Assembly: GCA_023408815.1 (NCBI GenBank)
Contig: JAEYJO010000074.1
Span: 1-64,000 of the forward strand
DNA length: 64,000 nucleotides
Reading direction: 5' to 3'
Source: Bacillota bacterium
Lineage (GTDB): Bacteria > Bacillota > Clostridia > Lachnospirales > Lachnospiraceae
A program made the position numbers and the translations under genes. The notes below the pieces were generated by a model. That model was not told where the DNA came from. It worked only from the letters and a program-made list of their open reading frames with translations, and did not search any database. Within the stretch, counting starts at the first letter, position 1. Each line of letters begins with the position of its first letter. This document shows positions 16,743-25,629 of this stretch, in pieces.

Positions 16743-19700
16743 TTACGTCACTTTTATGTTGTCTTTACCATACAAAATCTCCAGTTTTTCCACCAGCGTT
16801 CTATCCGCATTCACACTTTTGTTTGGAGGCAGATTTTTTACCGCTTTCGGATTTTCCACGTAAATACATACCGCATCCCTGCCATCGGAAGCCGCCAGGA
16901 TCTCTAAAAGTTCCTGTTCCGCCTGATCATAGACTTCTTTGGTGGAAAACTTGATCCAAAGCTTCTTCGTTATTTCGTCGAAACCGGTAATTCTCTCGCA
17001 AATCAGCTTACCGTCCTTATCTTCCTCTACGGAAACCCTTCCTTTGATAAAGACCTTGTTGTCCTCTATGAGCTTATCCATATTCTTCTCATAATCCTTA
17101 GGGAATACGATAACCTCTACCGTTCCTACCAGATCCTCCACCTGCAGGAATGCCATCACCTTATCATTTTTTGTATATTTTATTTTTTTATCCGCTATGA
17201 TACCGCCGATGGTGACGGACTCCCCGTCCTTGGCCTCGGTCTCTCCGCTTTCCTCATCCAGAAGAAAATCCGCCGTAGTATTGGTCGTATTTTTCTTCCA
17301 TACCTCTTCGTATTCCTCCATAGGATGTCCGCTGACATAGATACCCATCACTTCTTTTTCGAAAGCGAGGCGCATTTCCTTGGAATATTCCCCCACATCG
17401 GGCATTTTTATTTCGTAATCCTCTTTTTCCTCCTCGGACACGATGTCGAAGAGAGAAATCTGTCCCGCCATATTGTTCTTCTTGTCCTGATGCAGACGGT
17501 CCATGACCTGCACGTATACATTCATAAATTGTTTTCTCGTGCCGTCCAGCTCGTCCAGAGCTCCCGACTTGATAAAATTTTCCACAGTTCGCTTGTTCAT
17601 GTCCTTATCAGCCATACGGACGATGAAGTCGTTTAGGTTCGTGTAGGGTCCACGCTCCTCTCTTTCCCTCACCACCGCATCGATGACCGGACGCCCTACG
17701 CCCTTGATTGCCGTAAGAGCATACCGTATTGAGCCGCCGCTTACGGAAAATCCGGCTTCTCCCGCATTGATATTGGGAGGTAAAATGGCAATTCCCATAC
17801 TCCGGCAGGTCATGATATATTCCGAAACCTTACTGGAAAAATCTATGACGGAGGTAAGAAGCGCCGCCATGAATTCCACGGGATAATAATATTTTAAATA
17901 AGCTGTCTGATAAGAAACCACCGCATAACAGGCCGCATGAGACTTATTAAAGGCATACTTGGCGAAGTCCATCATATCCCCATATATTTTACTCGCCGTC
18001 TTTTCATCTATGCCGTTGGCCACACAGCCCGGAACACCTTCCTCTTCGTTTCCGTAGATGAAGTTACTGCGCTCCTTTTCCATTACGGACTGCTTCTTCT
18101 TGCTCATGGCACGCCTTACCAAATCACTTCTGCCAAGGGTATAACCACCCAGGTCCCGCACGATCTGCATAACCTGCTCCTGATAGACGATACAACCGTA
18201 AGTAGGCTTTAAAATGGGCTCCAGCTGAGGGCAGGAATAGGTAATGGCATGATGGTTATTCTTTCCTTGTACGTACTTGGGAATAAAATCCATAGGGCCG
18301 GGACGATACAATGAGATTCCCGCTATGATGTCCTCCAGGTTCTGGGGCTTCAGCTCTTTCATAAAGCTCTTCATGCCGCCGCTTTCCAATTGGAATATTC
18401 CGTCTGTGCGTCCGGTTCCGATGGAGGAAAGTACCGCTTTATCATCATAATCGATTTCGTTCATATCCAGCTCGATGCCGTGCCCCTTTTCGATCAGGCG
18501 GACCGCATTCTGGATGACTGTAAGCGTACGCAGTCCGAGGAAGTCCATTTTCAGCAGTCCCAGCTCCTCGATGGTGGTCATAGGAAACTGGGTGGTAATG
18601 GAGCCGTCGCTTCCTCTGGAAAGGGGTACGAATTCCTCTGCAGGCATGCTGCAGATAACTACTCCGGCCGCGTGCATGGAGGTATGTCTGGGCAGACCCT
18701 CCAGACGCTTGCACATATCGATGAGATAGTGCACCTGTTCATCCTGCTCGTAAAGCTTTCTAAATTCCGGATTGATACTAAGCGCTCTGTCAATCGTAAC
18801 ATTCAACTCATTGGGTATCATTTTGGCAATGGTATCCACATAGGCATAGGGCAGGTCCATGACCCTTCCTACGTCGCGGATAACACCCTTCGCCGCCATG
18901 GTACCGAAGGTGACGATCTGTACCACCTTGTCCGTACCGTATTTACGTCCCACGTAATCGATGACCTCCTGCCTTCTTTCGAAGCAGAAATCAATATCGA
19001 TATCCGGCATGGATATTCTCTCCGGATTCAGGAAACGTTCGAACAGCAGGTTATATTTTATCGGGTCGATGTCCGTGATCTTCAGGCAGTAAGCCACGAT
19101 GCTTCCTGCTGCCGATCCTCGTCCCGGGCCGACTATGATGTCATTCATTTTGGCATAGTTAATGAAGTCCCATACGATGAGGAAGTAATCCACATATCCC
19201 ATGGAGCGGATAACGCCCAGCTCGTAATCCAAGCGTTCCTTAAGCTCCGCATTCACCTCTCCATATCGATCGTACAGGCCGTCATAGCATAATTTATTCA
19301 AATAGGTAAAGGAGTCATAGCCCTCAGGAACTTCAAAATGAGGCAGCTTGGTCACTCCGAATTCGATATCCACATGGCAGCGGTCCGCGATTCTCTGGGT
19401 ATTCTCCACTGCTTCCCATGCATAAGGGAACAGCCCCTTCATTTCTTCTTCGCTCTTTACATAATATTGTCCGCCCTCGTAACGCATGCGGTCTTCGTCG
19501 GCAAGCTTCTTGGCGGTCTGTATACACAACAATATATCGTGGGGCTTTACATCCTCCGCATAGGTATAATGCACGTCGTTGGTGGCGACGAGAGGGATGT
19601 CCAGTTCCTTGCTCATTTGTAAAAGAGCGGCGTTTACCGTCTTCTGCTCCGGGATTCCGTGGTCCTGCAATTCCAGAAAATAATTGCCCTTGCCAAAGCA

Positions 19701-20192
19701 ATCTTCGTACTTACGGGCCGCTTTTTTGGCCTCCTCCGGCAGTCCCTTGGATATATTTCTCTGTACTTCGCCGGCAAGGCAGGCAGAAAGGGCTATGATT
19801 CCTTCATGAAATTCCCTGAGCACCTCCATATCTACGCGAGGTCTGTAGTAAAAGCCTTCGGTAAAGCCGCGGCTGACAATTTTCATGAGGTTGGCGTAGC
19901 CTGTGTTGTTTTCTGCAAGAAGTACGAGATGGTAGTATCTGTCTTCACCGCCGGTAATCTCTTTATCGAAACGGGAATTAGGCGCTACATATACTTCGCA
20001 GCCCAGAACGGGATTGATTCCTGCTGCCTTCGCTTCTTTATAAAAATCGATGACACCATACATAACTCCGTGGTCGGTGATTGCAGCACTGTCCATGCCC
20101 AGTTCCTTGACACGTTTTACGTATTCTTTTATTTTATTGGAACCGTCCAAAAGGCTGTATTCTGTGTGGACATGTAAATGGGTGAATGCCAT
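16743..20192 (-). CDS. dnaE: DNA polymerase III alpha subunit (DnaE)
   Basis: Replicative C-family polymerase of 1149 residues. A PHP domain comes first (HLHVHTEYSLLDG, ITDHGVMYG), then the palm with the catalytic pair in MPDIDIDFCFERR. HTSMHAAGVVI, the fingers region with RPGPMDFIPKYVQGK, a helix-hairpin-helix segment, and an OB-fold near 1000-1085 follow. Clostridia usually carry both PolC and DnaE, in which case DnaE extends RNA primers. polC is not in this window. It is probably co-transcribed with pfkA, 120 nt downstream. Confidence 0.97.
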   Translation of the reverse strand: MAFTHLHVHTEYSLLDGSNKIKEYVKRVKELGMDSAAITDHGVMYGVIDFYKEAKAAGINPVLGCEVYVAPNSRFDKEITGGEDRYYHLVLLAENNTGYANLMKIVSRGFTEGFYYRPRVDMEVLREFHEGIIALSACLAGEVQRNISKGLPEEAKKAARKYEDCFGKGNYFLELQDHGIPEQKTVNAALLQMSKELDIPLVATNDVHYTYAEDVKPHDILLCIQTAKKLADEDRMRYEGGQYYVKSEEEMKGLFPYAWEAVENTQRIADRCHVDIEFGVTKLPHFEVPEGYDSFTYLNKLCYDGLYDRYGEVNAELKERLDYELGVIRSMGYVDYFLIVWDFINYAKMNDIIVGPGRGSAAGSIVAYCLKITDIDPIKYNLLFERFLNPERISMPDIDIDFCFERRQEVIDYVGRKYGTDKVVQIVTFGTMAAKGVIRDVGRVMDLPYAYVDTIAKMIPNELNVTIDRALSINPEFRKLYEQDEQVHYLIDMCKRLEGLPRHTSMHAAGVVICSMPAEEFVPLSRGSDGSITTQFPMTTIEELGLLKMDFLGLRTLTVIQNAVRLIEKGHGIELDMNEIDYDDKAVLSSIGTGRTDGIFQLESGGMKSFMKELKPQNLEDIIAGISLYRPGPMDFIPKYVQGKNNHHAITYSCPQLEPILKPTYGCIVYQEQVMQIVRDLGGYTLGRSDLVRRAMSKKKQSVMEKERSNFIYGNEEEGVPGCVANGIDEKTASKIYGDMMDFAKYAFNKSHAACYAVVSYQTAYLKYYYPVEFMAALLTSVIDFSSKVSEYIMTCRSMGIAILPPNINAGEAGFSVSGGSIRYALTAIKGVGRPVIDAVVREREERGPYTNLNDFIVRMADKDMNKRTVENFIKSGALDELDGTRKQFMNVYVQVMDRLHQDKKNNMAGQISLFDIVSEEEKEDYEIKMPDVGEYSKEMRLAFEKEVMGIYVSGHPMEEYEEVWKKNTTNTTADFLLDEESGETEAKDGESVTIGGIIADKKIKYTKNDKVMAFLQVEDLVGTVEVIVFPKDYEKNMDKLIEDNKVFIKGRVSVEEDKDGKLICERITGFDEITKKLWIKFSTKEVYDQAEQELLEILAASDGRDAVCIYVENPKAVKNLPPNKSVNADRTLVEKLEILYGKDNIKVT

Positions 20193-20216
20193 GTGGGATG
20201 CTCCTTATGTCTCGGG

Positions 20217-20243
20217 TTTTCTGTGACCTTCGCTCACAGAAAA
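20217..20243. repeat. 27-bp palindromic repeat, copy 1
   Basis: TTTTCTGTGA and its exact reverse complement frame a 7-nt centre. It lies 25 nt upstream of the dnaE start. The length and core (CTGTGA, CG, AG) match copies at 20358 and 22709. Confidence 0.7.
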
Positions 20244-20507
20244 CACCTCGTAGTATTGATGGTTAAATAGTTGTCCTTAGTTCTTTATACATAGTTATTG
20301 TATCATAAATGCCATGTGGGAGCACCTAAAAATAAAAGAAAAAGACGAGTTGCTTTGGTTACTGTGAACGGAGTGAACAGTAACTTGCATTGATTTCAGA
20401 TACACAAGGCCTGACGGAGGTATTTATAATTTCCCAATCCATCGTCCGGATAATTTGTGTACGATGGACTTTCCCAACTTTTCCTGTTCCAGATGTTTTA
20501 ATATAGA
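20244..20507. repeat. Gap between dnaE and glmS with palindromic repeat copy 2
   Basis: The 315-nt interval (20193-20507) has no gene. It contains a second 27-bp palindrome at 20358-20384 (GTTACTGTGA, 7-nt centre, ACAGTAAC side) and a CCATCGTCC/ACGATGG hairpin near 20439-20467. On the minus strand the latter may serve as the glmS terminator, although no long U-tract is visible. Confidence 0.6.
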
Positions 20508-22331
20508 TTATTCTACGGTTACTACTTTTGCCAGATTTCTCGGTTTGTCTACGTCCAGGCCTTTATCCAAAGAGACATAGTAGGCGAGAAGCTGGAGGGC
20601 TGCCGAGGCGGGCATTACCATGAATTCATCACGCATGGCAGGGAGCTTGAAGATGCCTGCCCATGAGGTTTCTTTATCGAGAGTGTAGGTTTCTTTCATG
20701 AGGAGAATGACTTCTGCTCCTCTGGATTGAACTTCTCTGATATTAGAAAACTCTTTGGACTGGACTTTATCCTGCGTCACTACGGCGACTACCGGCGTGT
20801 CCTCGGTGATCAGGGCGATGGTGCCATGTTTGAGCTCTCCCGACGCGTAGGCTTCCGAATGAATATAAGATACTTCTTTTAGCTTCAGGGATCCTTCCAA
20901 AAGGATAGAATGATCCAGTCCCCTTCCTATCATGAATACATCTTTGGCATTTAAAATGCCCCTGGCGATATAGTGAATTTCCTCCCGTCTGTCCAGCACC
21001 TGCGCTACAACCTGCGGCACACGAAGAAGCTCCCTCGCGAACTCTCTGGCTTGATCGGCATCGTAGATTCCTCGTACATAGGCCATGCGTCCTGTGAGCA
21101 GATAGAGGACCGCCAGCTGTGTCGTGTACGCTTTGGTGCTTGCCACTGCGATTTCAGGTCCGGCATTGGTGTAGATGACGTACTCGCTTTCACGGGCGAT
21201 GGATGCTCCTCTTACGTTCACAATAGACAGTGTCTTTGCGCCGTTTCGCTTGGCGTATTTCAGCGCCTCAAGAGTATCGATAGTCTCTCCCGATTGGGAT
21301 ATGGCTATTACCAGCGTTTTTTCATCCACAATGGTATCTGTGTACATGAATTCGCTGGCAAGCTCTACGTCAATGTGGATCCGGACGAGAGACTGCAGCA
21401 GTGCTTTTCCTACCAGGCCCGCGTGCATTGCCGTTCCGCAGGCGACTACGCAGACACGGTCGCAGTCTTTGAACAAGCTGTCCGGGATTTCATCCTCCGC
21501 GAAGTCCGGAATGCCGTCTTTGATTCTTGGCTCGATGGTTTCTGCGATTACCTCAGGCTGCTCCATGATTTCTTTTTCCATATAAAAGGGATAGCCCCCC
21601 TTACTGCTGCGGTTGGTGTCCCAGCTTATCGTAAGCCATTCCGGCAAAACAGGCTCTCCTGACATATCGCAGAGCTCTGCACCGTCCGCTTTCATCGTCA
21701 GTATGTGTCCTTCAGGCAACACAAAATAATCCCTCGAGTATTGCCCCAAGACTGTTACATCAGAAGCCAGCATGGTACCGCATCCCGTTTTAGCGACCAC
21801 GATGGGACTCACATTTCTGACCGCAAAAACAAGACCCGGCATATCCTCGAAAATGATTCCGAGCGCAAAGGTTCCTTTGAGCTTCAGAATTGTTTTCTGA
21901 ATGGCCGAATATGGGTCTCCTGTATAAAAATGGGAAAGTACTGCCGCTACTACCTCGCTGTCCGTCTGGGAATGAAGCTTGTCGTATAAGTCATATTTTC
22001 TGATCAGATCGCGGTAATTTTCAATAATACCGTTATGAATTACCGTTACCTTTTCATATTTGTGGGGGTGCGCATTCTCATCGCTCACTCCGCCGTGGGT
22101 GGCCCATCTGGTATGGCCGATACCGCAGTTGCCCTCTATCGTCTCATTTTCACACAGATTTCTTAAATCTTTTACTCTTCCCGCACATTTATAAATCCGT
22201 GTCTGCTTCGATCCGCTTTCACATATTGCGATACCTGCACTGTCGTAGCCTCTGTATTCCAACGTTTCCAAGGCATCGAGCATAATATCCTTCGCCGCAT
22301 TTTTACCTGTATATCCAATAATTCCACACAT
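20508..22331 (-). CDS. glmS: Glucosamine-6-phosphate synthase (isomerizing)
   Basis: Makes glucosamine 6-phosphate from fructose 6-phosphate and glutamine, the entry to amino-sugar and peptidoglycan synthesis. The 607-residue protein starts with the mature Cys nucleophile at position 2 (MCGIIGYTG). The glutaminase domain has GHTRWATHGG and ENAHPHK. Two SIS domains follow (CGTAMHAGLVGK and SQSGETIDTLEALK; then IGRGLDHSILLEGSLKLKE), ending in KPRNLAKVVTVE. Its message begins with a self-cleaving ribozyme (22385-22540), giving product feedback. Confidence 0.98.
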   Translation of the reverse strand: MCGIIGYTGKNAAKDIMLDALETLEYRGYDSAGIAICESGSKQTRIYKCAGRVKDLRNLCENETIEGNCGIGHTRWATHGGVSDENAHPHKYEKVTVIHNGIIENYRDLIRKYDLYDKLHSQTDSEVVAAVLSHFYTGDPYSAIQKTILKLKGTFALGIIFEDMPGLVFAVRNVSPIVVAKTGCGTMLASDVTVLGQYSRDYFVLPEGHILTMKADGAELCDMSGEPVLPEWLTISWDTNRSSKGGYPFYMEKEIMEQPEVIAETIEPRIKDGIPDFAEDEIPDSLFKDCDRVCVVACGTAMHAGLVGKALLQSLVRIHIDVELASEFMYTDTIVDEKTLVIAISQSGETIDTLEALKYAKRNGAKTLSIVNVRGASIARESEYVIYTNAGPEIAVASTKAYTTQLAVLYLLTGRMAYVRGIYDADQAREFARELLRVPQVVAQVLDRREEIHYIARGILNAKDVFMIGRGLDHSILLEGSLKLKEVSYIHSEAYASGELKHGTIALITEDTPVVAVVTQDKVQSKEFSNIREVQSRGAEVILLMKETYTLDKETSWAGIFKLPAMRDEFMVMPASAALQLLAYYVSLDKGLDVDKPRNLAKVVTVE

Positions 22332-22384
22332 AAATTTTCCTCATCTTTCATTCATAATTCTTATTTTTAATGATAAACCAATAA

Positions 22385-22540
22385 GTCCTCCGTTATACCG
22401 TTTTTGTTTTGCAGTTACCTGCATATTTGCCGGTATATCTCGCACCGGAGGAGTACGGGAAGGTATCCGCCGAATTTTCGATAACCTTCCTCCCTCGTTA
22501 ACCTGCCTTTTCGCTCAGGGCAGGTGCATGGCGCTAGATG
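22385..22540 (-). ncRNA. glmS ribozyme (glucosamine-6-phosphate-activated)
   Basis: On the minus strand AGCGCC (22535-22530) follows a short A-rich leader and marks the cleavage point, expected between A22535 and G22534. It is followed by a GC-rich P2-type hairpin (CACCTGCC/GGCAGGT, about 22502-22527), AACGAGGGAGGAAGGTTATCG and TTCGGCGGATACCTTCCC, all in the order of the known glmS ribozyme core. The 3' pseudoknot hairpins follow. The segment directly precedes glmS. Cleavage leaves a 5'-OH RNA that is degraded, lowering GlmS when glucosamine 6-phosphate is plentiful. Confidence 0.92.
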
Positions 22541-22640
22541 GGAAAATATGGGAAATTATTCTACCGATACACATCAGGTTTGTGTATCTGAAATGAATGC
22601 AATCGTCTATTCAATTTTCAAGGTACTGATTACTTGTGGC
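22541..22640 (-). other. glmS upstream leader with hairpin and rRNA-spacer-like sequence
   Basis: Between the promoter and the ribozyme the minus strand carries GTACCTTGAAAATTGAATAG (about 22628-22608), a type of sequence often seen in Clostridial 16S-23S spacers and leaders. A GATACACA/TGTGTATC hairpin follows (about 22563-22586). Both would be in the RNA fragment removed by ribozyme cleavage. Confidence 0.4.
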
Positions 22641-22669
22641 ATTATATCATACTTCTTTTTTTCTGTAAA
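22641..22669 (-). promoter_or_regulatory. Sigma-A-type promoter for glmS
   Basis: On the minus strand TTTACA (22669-22664), a 17-nt spacer and TATAAT (22646-22641). Transcription would start about 100 nt before the ribozyme. Confidence 0.75.
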
Positions 22670-22708
22670 CTTTCCCCTCTATATATCTTATTATTATTTG
22701 GAAATTGC

Positions 22709-22735
22709 GTTACTGAGAACGGAGTAAACAGTAAC
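22709..22735. repeat. 27-bp palindromic repeat, copy 3
   Basis: GTTACTGAGAACGGAGTAAA followed by CAGTAAC. It differs from the copy at 20358-20384 at only two positions. It lies between the glmS promoter and the metK terminator. Confidence 0.8.
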
Positions 22736-22824
22736 GGATTTGTGAAACTGCCGGATGCAAAAATTTCATGTAAATATGCCGGCACAGAAACGTCAGGGTT
22801 TCTATACCGGCACACTCTGCGAGA

Positions 22825-22860
22825 GTTAAATGCCCCGCAACTTGCTGCGGGGCATTTGAC
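22825..22860 (-). terminator. Terminator hairpin after metK
   Basis: A 15-bp GC-rich stem (AAATGCCCCGCA with TGCGGGGCATTT at its core) around a 6-nt loop, starting 4 nt beyond the metK stop. A second stem (GCCGGCA/ATACCGGC, 22778-22812) lies just beyond. The U-tract is short. Confidence 0.65.
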
Positions 22861-22864
22861 TATA

Positions 22865-24067
22865 TTATAAATATTTTCTGAGTAAATCCACCTTGTCCAG
22901 CTTCTCCCAGGGCAAATCCAGGTCGTTTCGGCCAAAATGTCCGTAAGCGGCTGTCTGCCTGTAGATCGGGCGGCGAAGGTCTAACATTTTGATGATGCCG
23001 GCCGGGCGCAGGTCGAAGTTCTCACGGATGATTTCTATCAGCTTTTCATCTTCGATCTTCCCTGTTCCGAAGGTATCTACCATGATGGAGGTGGGCTGTG
23101 CTACGCCAATGGCATAGGAAAGCTGAATCTCACACTTTTCGGAGATGCCGGCTGCCACGATGTTTTTCGCTACGTAGCGGGCTGCATAAGCTGCGGAACG
23201 GTCTACCTTAGTGCAGTCTTTGCCGGAGAATGCGCCGCCGCCATGACGGGCATAGCCGCCGTAAGTATCGACGATGATTTTACGTCCCGTAAGCCCCGCG
23301 TCTCCGTGAGGTCCGCCGATAACGAAACGTCCGGTGGGATTGATAAAGAATTTCGTATCCGCATCGACCAATTCCTTCGGGAGAATTACATCGAATACAT
23401 ATTTCTTGATATCTTCATGAATCTGCTCCTGCATCACTTCTTCGTCGTGCTGTGTGGAAAGTACCACCGCTTCCAGACGCAGAGGCTTTCCGTCTTTGTC
23501 ATATTCTACGGAAACCTGACTCTTTCCGTCGGGTCTTAAATATTTTAAGGTTCCATCCTTGCGCACCTTGGTAAGCTGAAGTGCCAGCTTGTGAGCGAGG
23601 GAGATAGAATAAGGCATATATTCCTCTGTCTCGTTCGTTGCATAGCCGAACATCATACCCTGATCTCCGGCACCGATGGCTTCAATCTGCGCATCGGTCA
23701 TCTTGTTTTCTGCTGCTTCCTGCTGTTTCGCTTCAAGCGCCTTGTCCACGCCCATTGCGATATCAGAGGACTGCTCATCGATAGCTACCAGTACCGCGCA
23801 TGTATTGCCGTCGAAACCATATTCTGATTTCGTATAGCCGATCTCCTTAATCGTTTCACGAGCTATTTTCTGTATATCTACGTAAGCATTCGTAGTAATT
23901 TCTCCTGTTACCAGTACGAAGCCGGTGCAGGTCGCTACTTCACAGGCAACACGGCTCATAGGATCTTTTTCCATCAATGAGTCGAGTACCGCATCAGAAA
24001 TGGCATCGCAGACTTTATCAGGATGCCCTTCTGTAACTGATTCCGAAGTAAATAAAAATTTTTCCAT
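22865..24067 (-). CDS. metK: S-adenosylmethionine synthetase
   Basis: Makes SAM from methionine and ATP. The 400-residue enzyme has GHPDKVCDAISDAVLD, the hexapeptide GAGDQGMMFGYA and the phosphate loop GGAFSGKDCTKVDRSAAYAAR. The C-terminal domain ends in WEKLDKVDLLRKYL. The ATG has AAGGAGG 7 nt upstream. It is preceded by a SAM-I riboswitch with its own terminator, so SAM shuts off its transcription. Confidence 0.98.
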   Translation of the reverse strand: MEKFLFTSESVTEGHPDKVCDAISDAVLDSLMEKDPMSRVACEVATCTGFVLVTGEITTNAYVDIQKIARETIKEIGYTKSEYGFDGNTCAVLVAIDEQSSDIAMGVDKALEAKQQEAAENKMTDAQIEAIGAGDQGMMFGYATNETEEYMPYSISLAHKLALQLTKVRKDGTLKYLRPDGKSQVSVEYDKDGKPLRLEAVVLSTQHDEEVMQEQIHEDIKKYVFDVILPKELVDADTKFFINPTGRFVIGGPHGDAGLTGRKIIVDTYGGYARHGGGAFSGKDCTKVDRSAAYAARYVAKNIVAAGISEKCEIQLSYAIGVAQPTSIMVDTFGTGKIEDEKLIEIIRENFDLRPAGIIKMLDLRRPIYRQTAAYGHFGRNDLDLPWEKLDKVDLLRKYL

Positions 24068-24140
24068 TCCAATTCCTCCTTATAATATGGATTGTGTTAC
24101 TCATCGTTTATATTATGAGAAAAAATATCAATAATATAAA

Positions 24141-24165
24141 ATGTCCGCTTACAAGAAGCGGACTC
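24141..24165 (-). terminator. Riboswitch-controlled terminator of metK
   Basis: On the minus strand GTCCGCTT pairs with AAGCGGAC around a 5-nt loop, followed by ATTTTATATTATT. It lies between the SAM aptamer and metK, in the position of the expression platform. Confidence 0.85.
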
Positions 24166-24183
24166 GATAATCGATAATCAAAT

Positions 24184-24303
24184 CCTCTTATCGTTCGAAC
24201 TGCAGTATTACAGCAGATTACTCGCTCAGGCAGGCACCTTCCTCGCTAGGGGTTGCCGTGGCTTCATTGGTCCTATGTACCTCCACCACTCTGAATAAGA
24301 GAT
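24184..24303 (-). ncRNA. SAM-I (S-box) riboswitch upstream of metK
   Basis: On the minus strand the aptamer opens with CTCTTATTCAGAGTGGTGGA and closes with CGATAAGAG, which form P1. Inside are the conserved GGACCAATGAAGCCACGGCA followed by ACC, AAGGTGCC, and a hairpin ending in GAACGATAAGAG. The order and spacing match the S-box class. A terminator at 24141-24165 follows. Confidence 0.95.
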
Positions 24304-24336
24304 TCTTTACAATATGGAATTTTCATATCTTTTTTT

Positions 24337-24365
24337 AAAATACAATAGATTTATTATTTTGTCAA
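24337..24365 (-). promoter_or_regulatory. Promoter for the metK riboswitch transcript
   Basis: On the minus strand TTGACA (24365-24360), a 17-nt spacer and TATTTT (24342-24337), about 30 nt before the aptamer. Confidence 0.7.
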
Positions 24366-24374
24366 TGTATTTTA

Positions 24375-24403
24375 TTGACAATATTCGCCAAAACCCCTAT
24401 AAT
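24375..24403 (+). promoter_or_regulatory. Consensus promoter for the HD-GYP gene
   Basis: TTGACA (24375-24380), a 17-nt spacer and TATAAT (24398-24403), a perfect sigma-A match. It is divergent from the metK promoter, with the -35 boxes 9 nt apart. Confidence 0.85.
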
Positions 24404-24470
24404 TTTTATAACATTCGCTATATTGTAACAAATGTTAACGGGGTAAATATTGTATTTCGGAGGGAGAAAC

Positions 24471-25547
24471 ATGAGGAGAGTAAACACATCGGCGCTGATA
24501 CCGGGTATGGTAACAGCGGAAGATGTCTATAACTACAACAATCACTTAATTCTGCCAAGAGGGCTGATTCTGACAGATAAAGCGATTATCAAATTGGAGT
24601 TTTATTCCATCATCAACGTAAGAATTGAGGACAAGGTCGTGGAGACCCCGGAGACTCGGATCGAGGAGGATACCTCATATTCAGAGCGCCTGAAGCAGTC
24701 TCCTGAATTCCGGCGTTTTCAAGAAGACTTTTCGAAGGAAACGGATCATTTCAAGGGTGTCATAGATAATTTTGTAGGAGATAACGGGGAACTAGATGCA
24801 GACCAGTTAGTCGAGCATGCTTTGTCTTTGCTTTCTTCAGAGAATAAATATGTTAACGTATTCGATATGCTTCACAGCATGCGCCAATTGGATGACGTAA
24901 CCTATGTGCACTGCATGAATGTAGGCTTGATTTGTAACATTTTCGCCCATTGGCTGCGAATGGATGAAGAAGAAATCCGCATCGCTACTCTAAGCGGTCT
25001 TTTACACGATATCGGCAAGATCAAAGTACCCGAAAAAATTCTCAAAAAACCCGGAAATCTCACGGCATGGGAGCTTAGCGTGGTTAAGACACATCCTAAA
25101 GAATCCTACAAGATGCTGGAAAATCATCCGCTGAGCATTCACGTTAAGAACGCAGCACTGATGCATCACGAACGCTGTGACGGTTCCGGCTATCCTTTGG
25201 GACTCACATCCGGCAGCATCGACCCTTATGCTAAAATAGTAGCCATAGCCGACGTATACGACGCCATGACCAGTGCCCGGGTTTATCGCGGTCCGCTGTG
25301 TCCCTTCAAGGTAATCGAGACCTTTGAGAACGAGGGTTTTCAAAAGTACGATTCGAAATACATTCTCACCTTCCTTGAAAATATTGTGGATACCTATCTT
25401 TTGCACGATGTCCGTCTCGCCAATGGGGAAATCGGAAAAATTGTATATATCAATCCCCATAAACTATCCAAACCCACCATTAAGATCGGAGAAAAATATA
25501 TTAACCTTTCGCAGGAACCGCATCTATTTATCGATGCGATATTATAG
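24471..25547 (+). CDS. HD-GYP domain protein, likely cyclic-di-GMP phosphodiesterase
   Basis: A 358-residue cytosolic protein. The N-terminal region (about 1-60) resembles a DUF3391-like lead domain and a helical linker follows. The HD-GYP domain (about 130-310) has LLHDIGKIKVPEKIL, HHERCDGSGYPLGL and AIADVYDAMTSARVYR. The HD pair, the second His pair and the GYP triplet are all intact, so it should hydrolyse cyclic di-GMP or a related dinucleotide. No receiver or membrane domain is present. The start at 24471 has GGAGGG 6 nt upstream. It is a single-gene unit ending at a bidirectional terminator. Confidence 0.93.
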   Translation: MRRVNTSALIPGMVTAEDVYNYNNHLILPRGLILTDKAIIKLEFYSIINVRIEDKVVETPETRIEEDTSYSERLKQSPEFRRFQEDFSKETDHFKGVIDNFVGDNGELDADQLVEHALSLLSSENKYVNVFDMLHSMRQLDDVTYVHCMNVGLICNIFAHWLRMDEEEIRIATLSGLLHDIGKIKVPEKILKKPGNLTAWELSVVKTHPKESYKMLENHPLSIHVKNAALMHHERCDGSGYPLGLTSGSIDPYAKIVAIADVYDAMTSARVYRGPLCPFKVIETFENEGFQKYDSKYILTFLENIVDTYLLHDVRLANGEIGKIVYINPHKLSKPTIKIGEKYINLSQEPHLFIDAIL

Positions 25548-25566
25548 AAGATAAATACCAGCACCT

Positions 25567-25605
25567 AAAAAGACACAGAAGCATTTCGCCTCATGTGTCT
25601 TTTTT
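25567..25605. terminator. Bidirectional terminator between the HD-GYP gene and murA
   Basis: AAAAAGACACA and TGTGTCTTTTT pair around a 16-nt loop and give a U-tract on both strands. It serves the plus-strand HD-GYP gene and the converging murA gene. Confidence 0.88.
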
Positions 25606-25629
25606 ATCGTTCCCATCTGTCAAATGGTC

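Noticed and set aside
18390..19292. 300-codon frame antisense to dnaE
   Set aside because: Shadow of the polymerase gene without ribosome site or recognisable motif.
22524..22935. Short frames across the glmS/metK gap
   Set aside because: They cover the ribozyme, promoter, palindrome and terminator, and none has a ribosome site.
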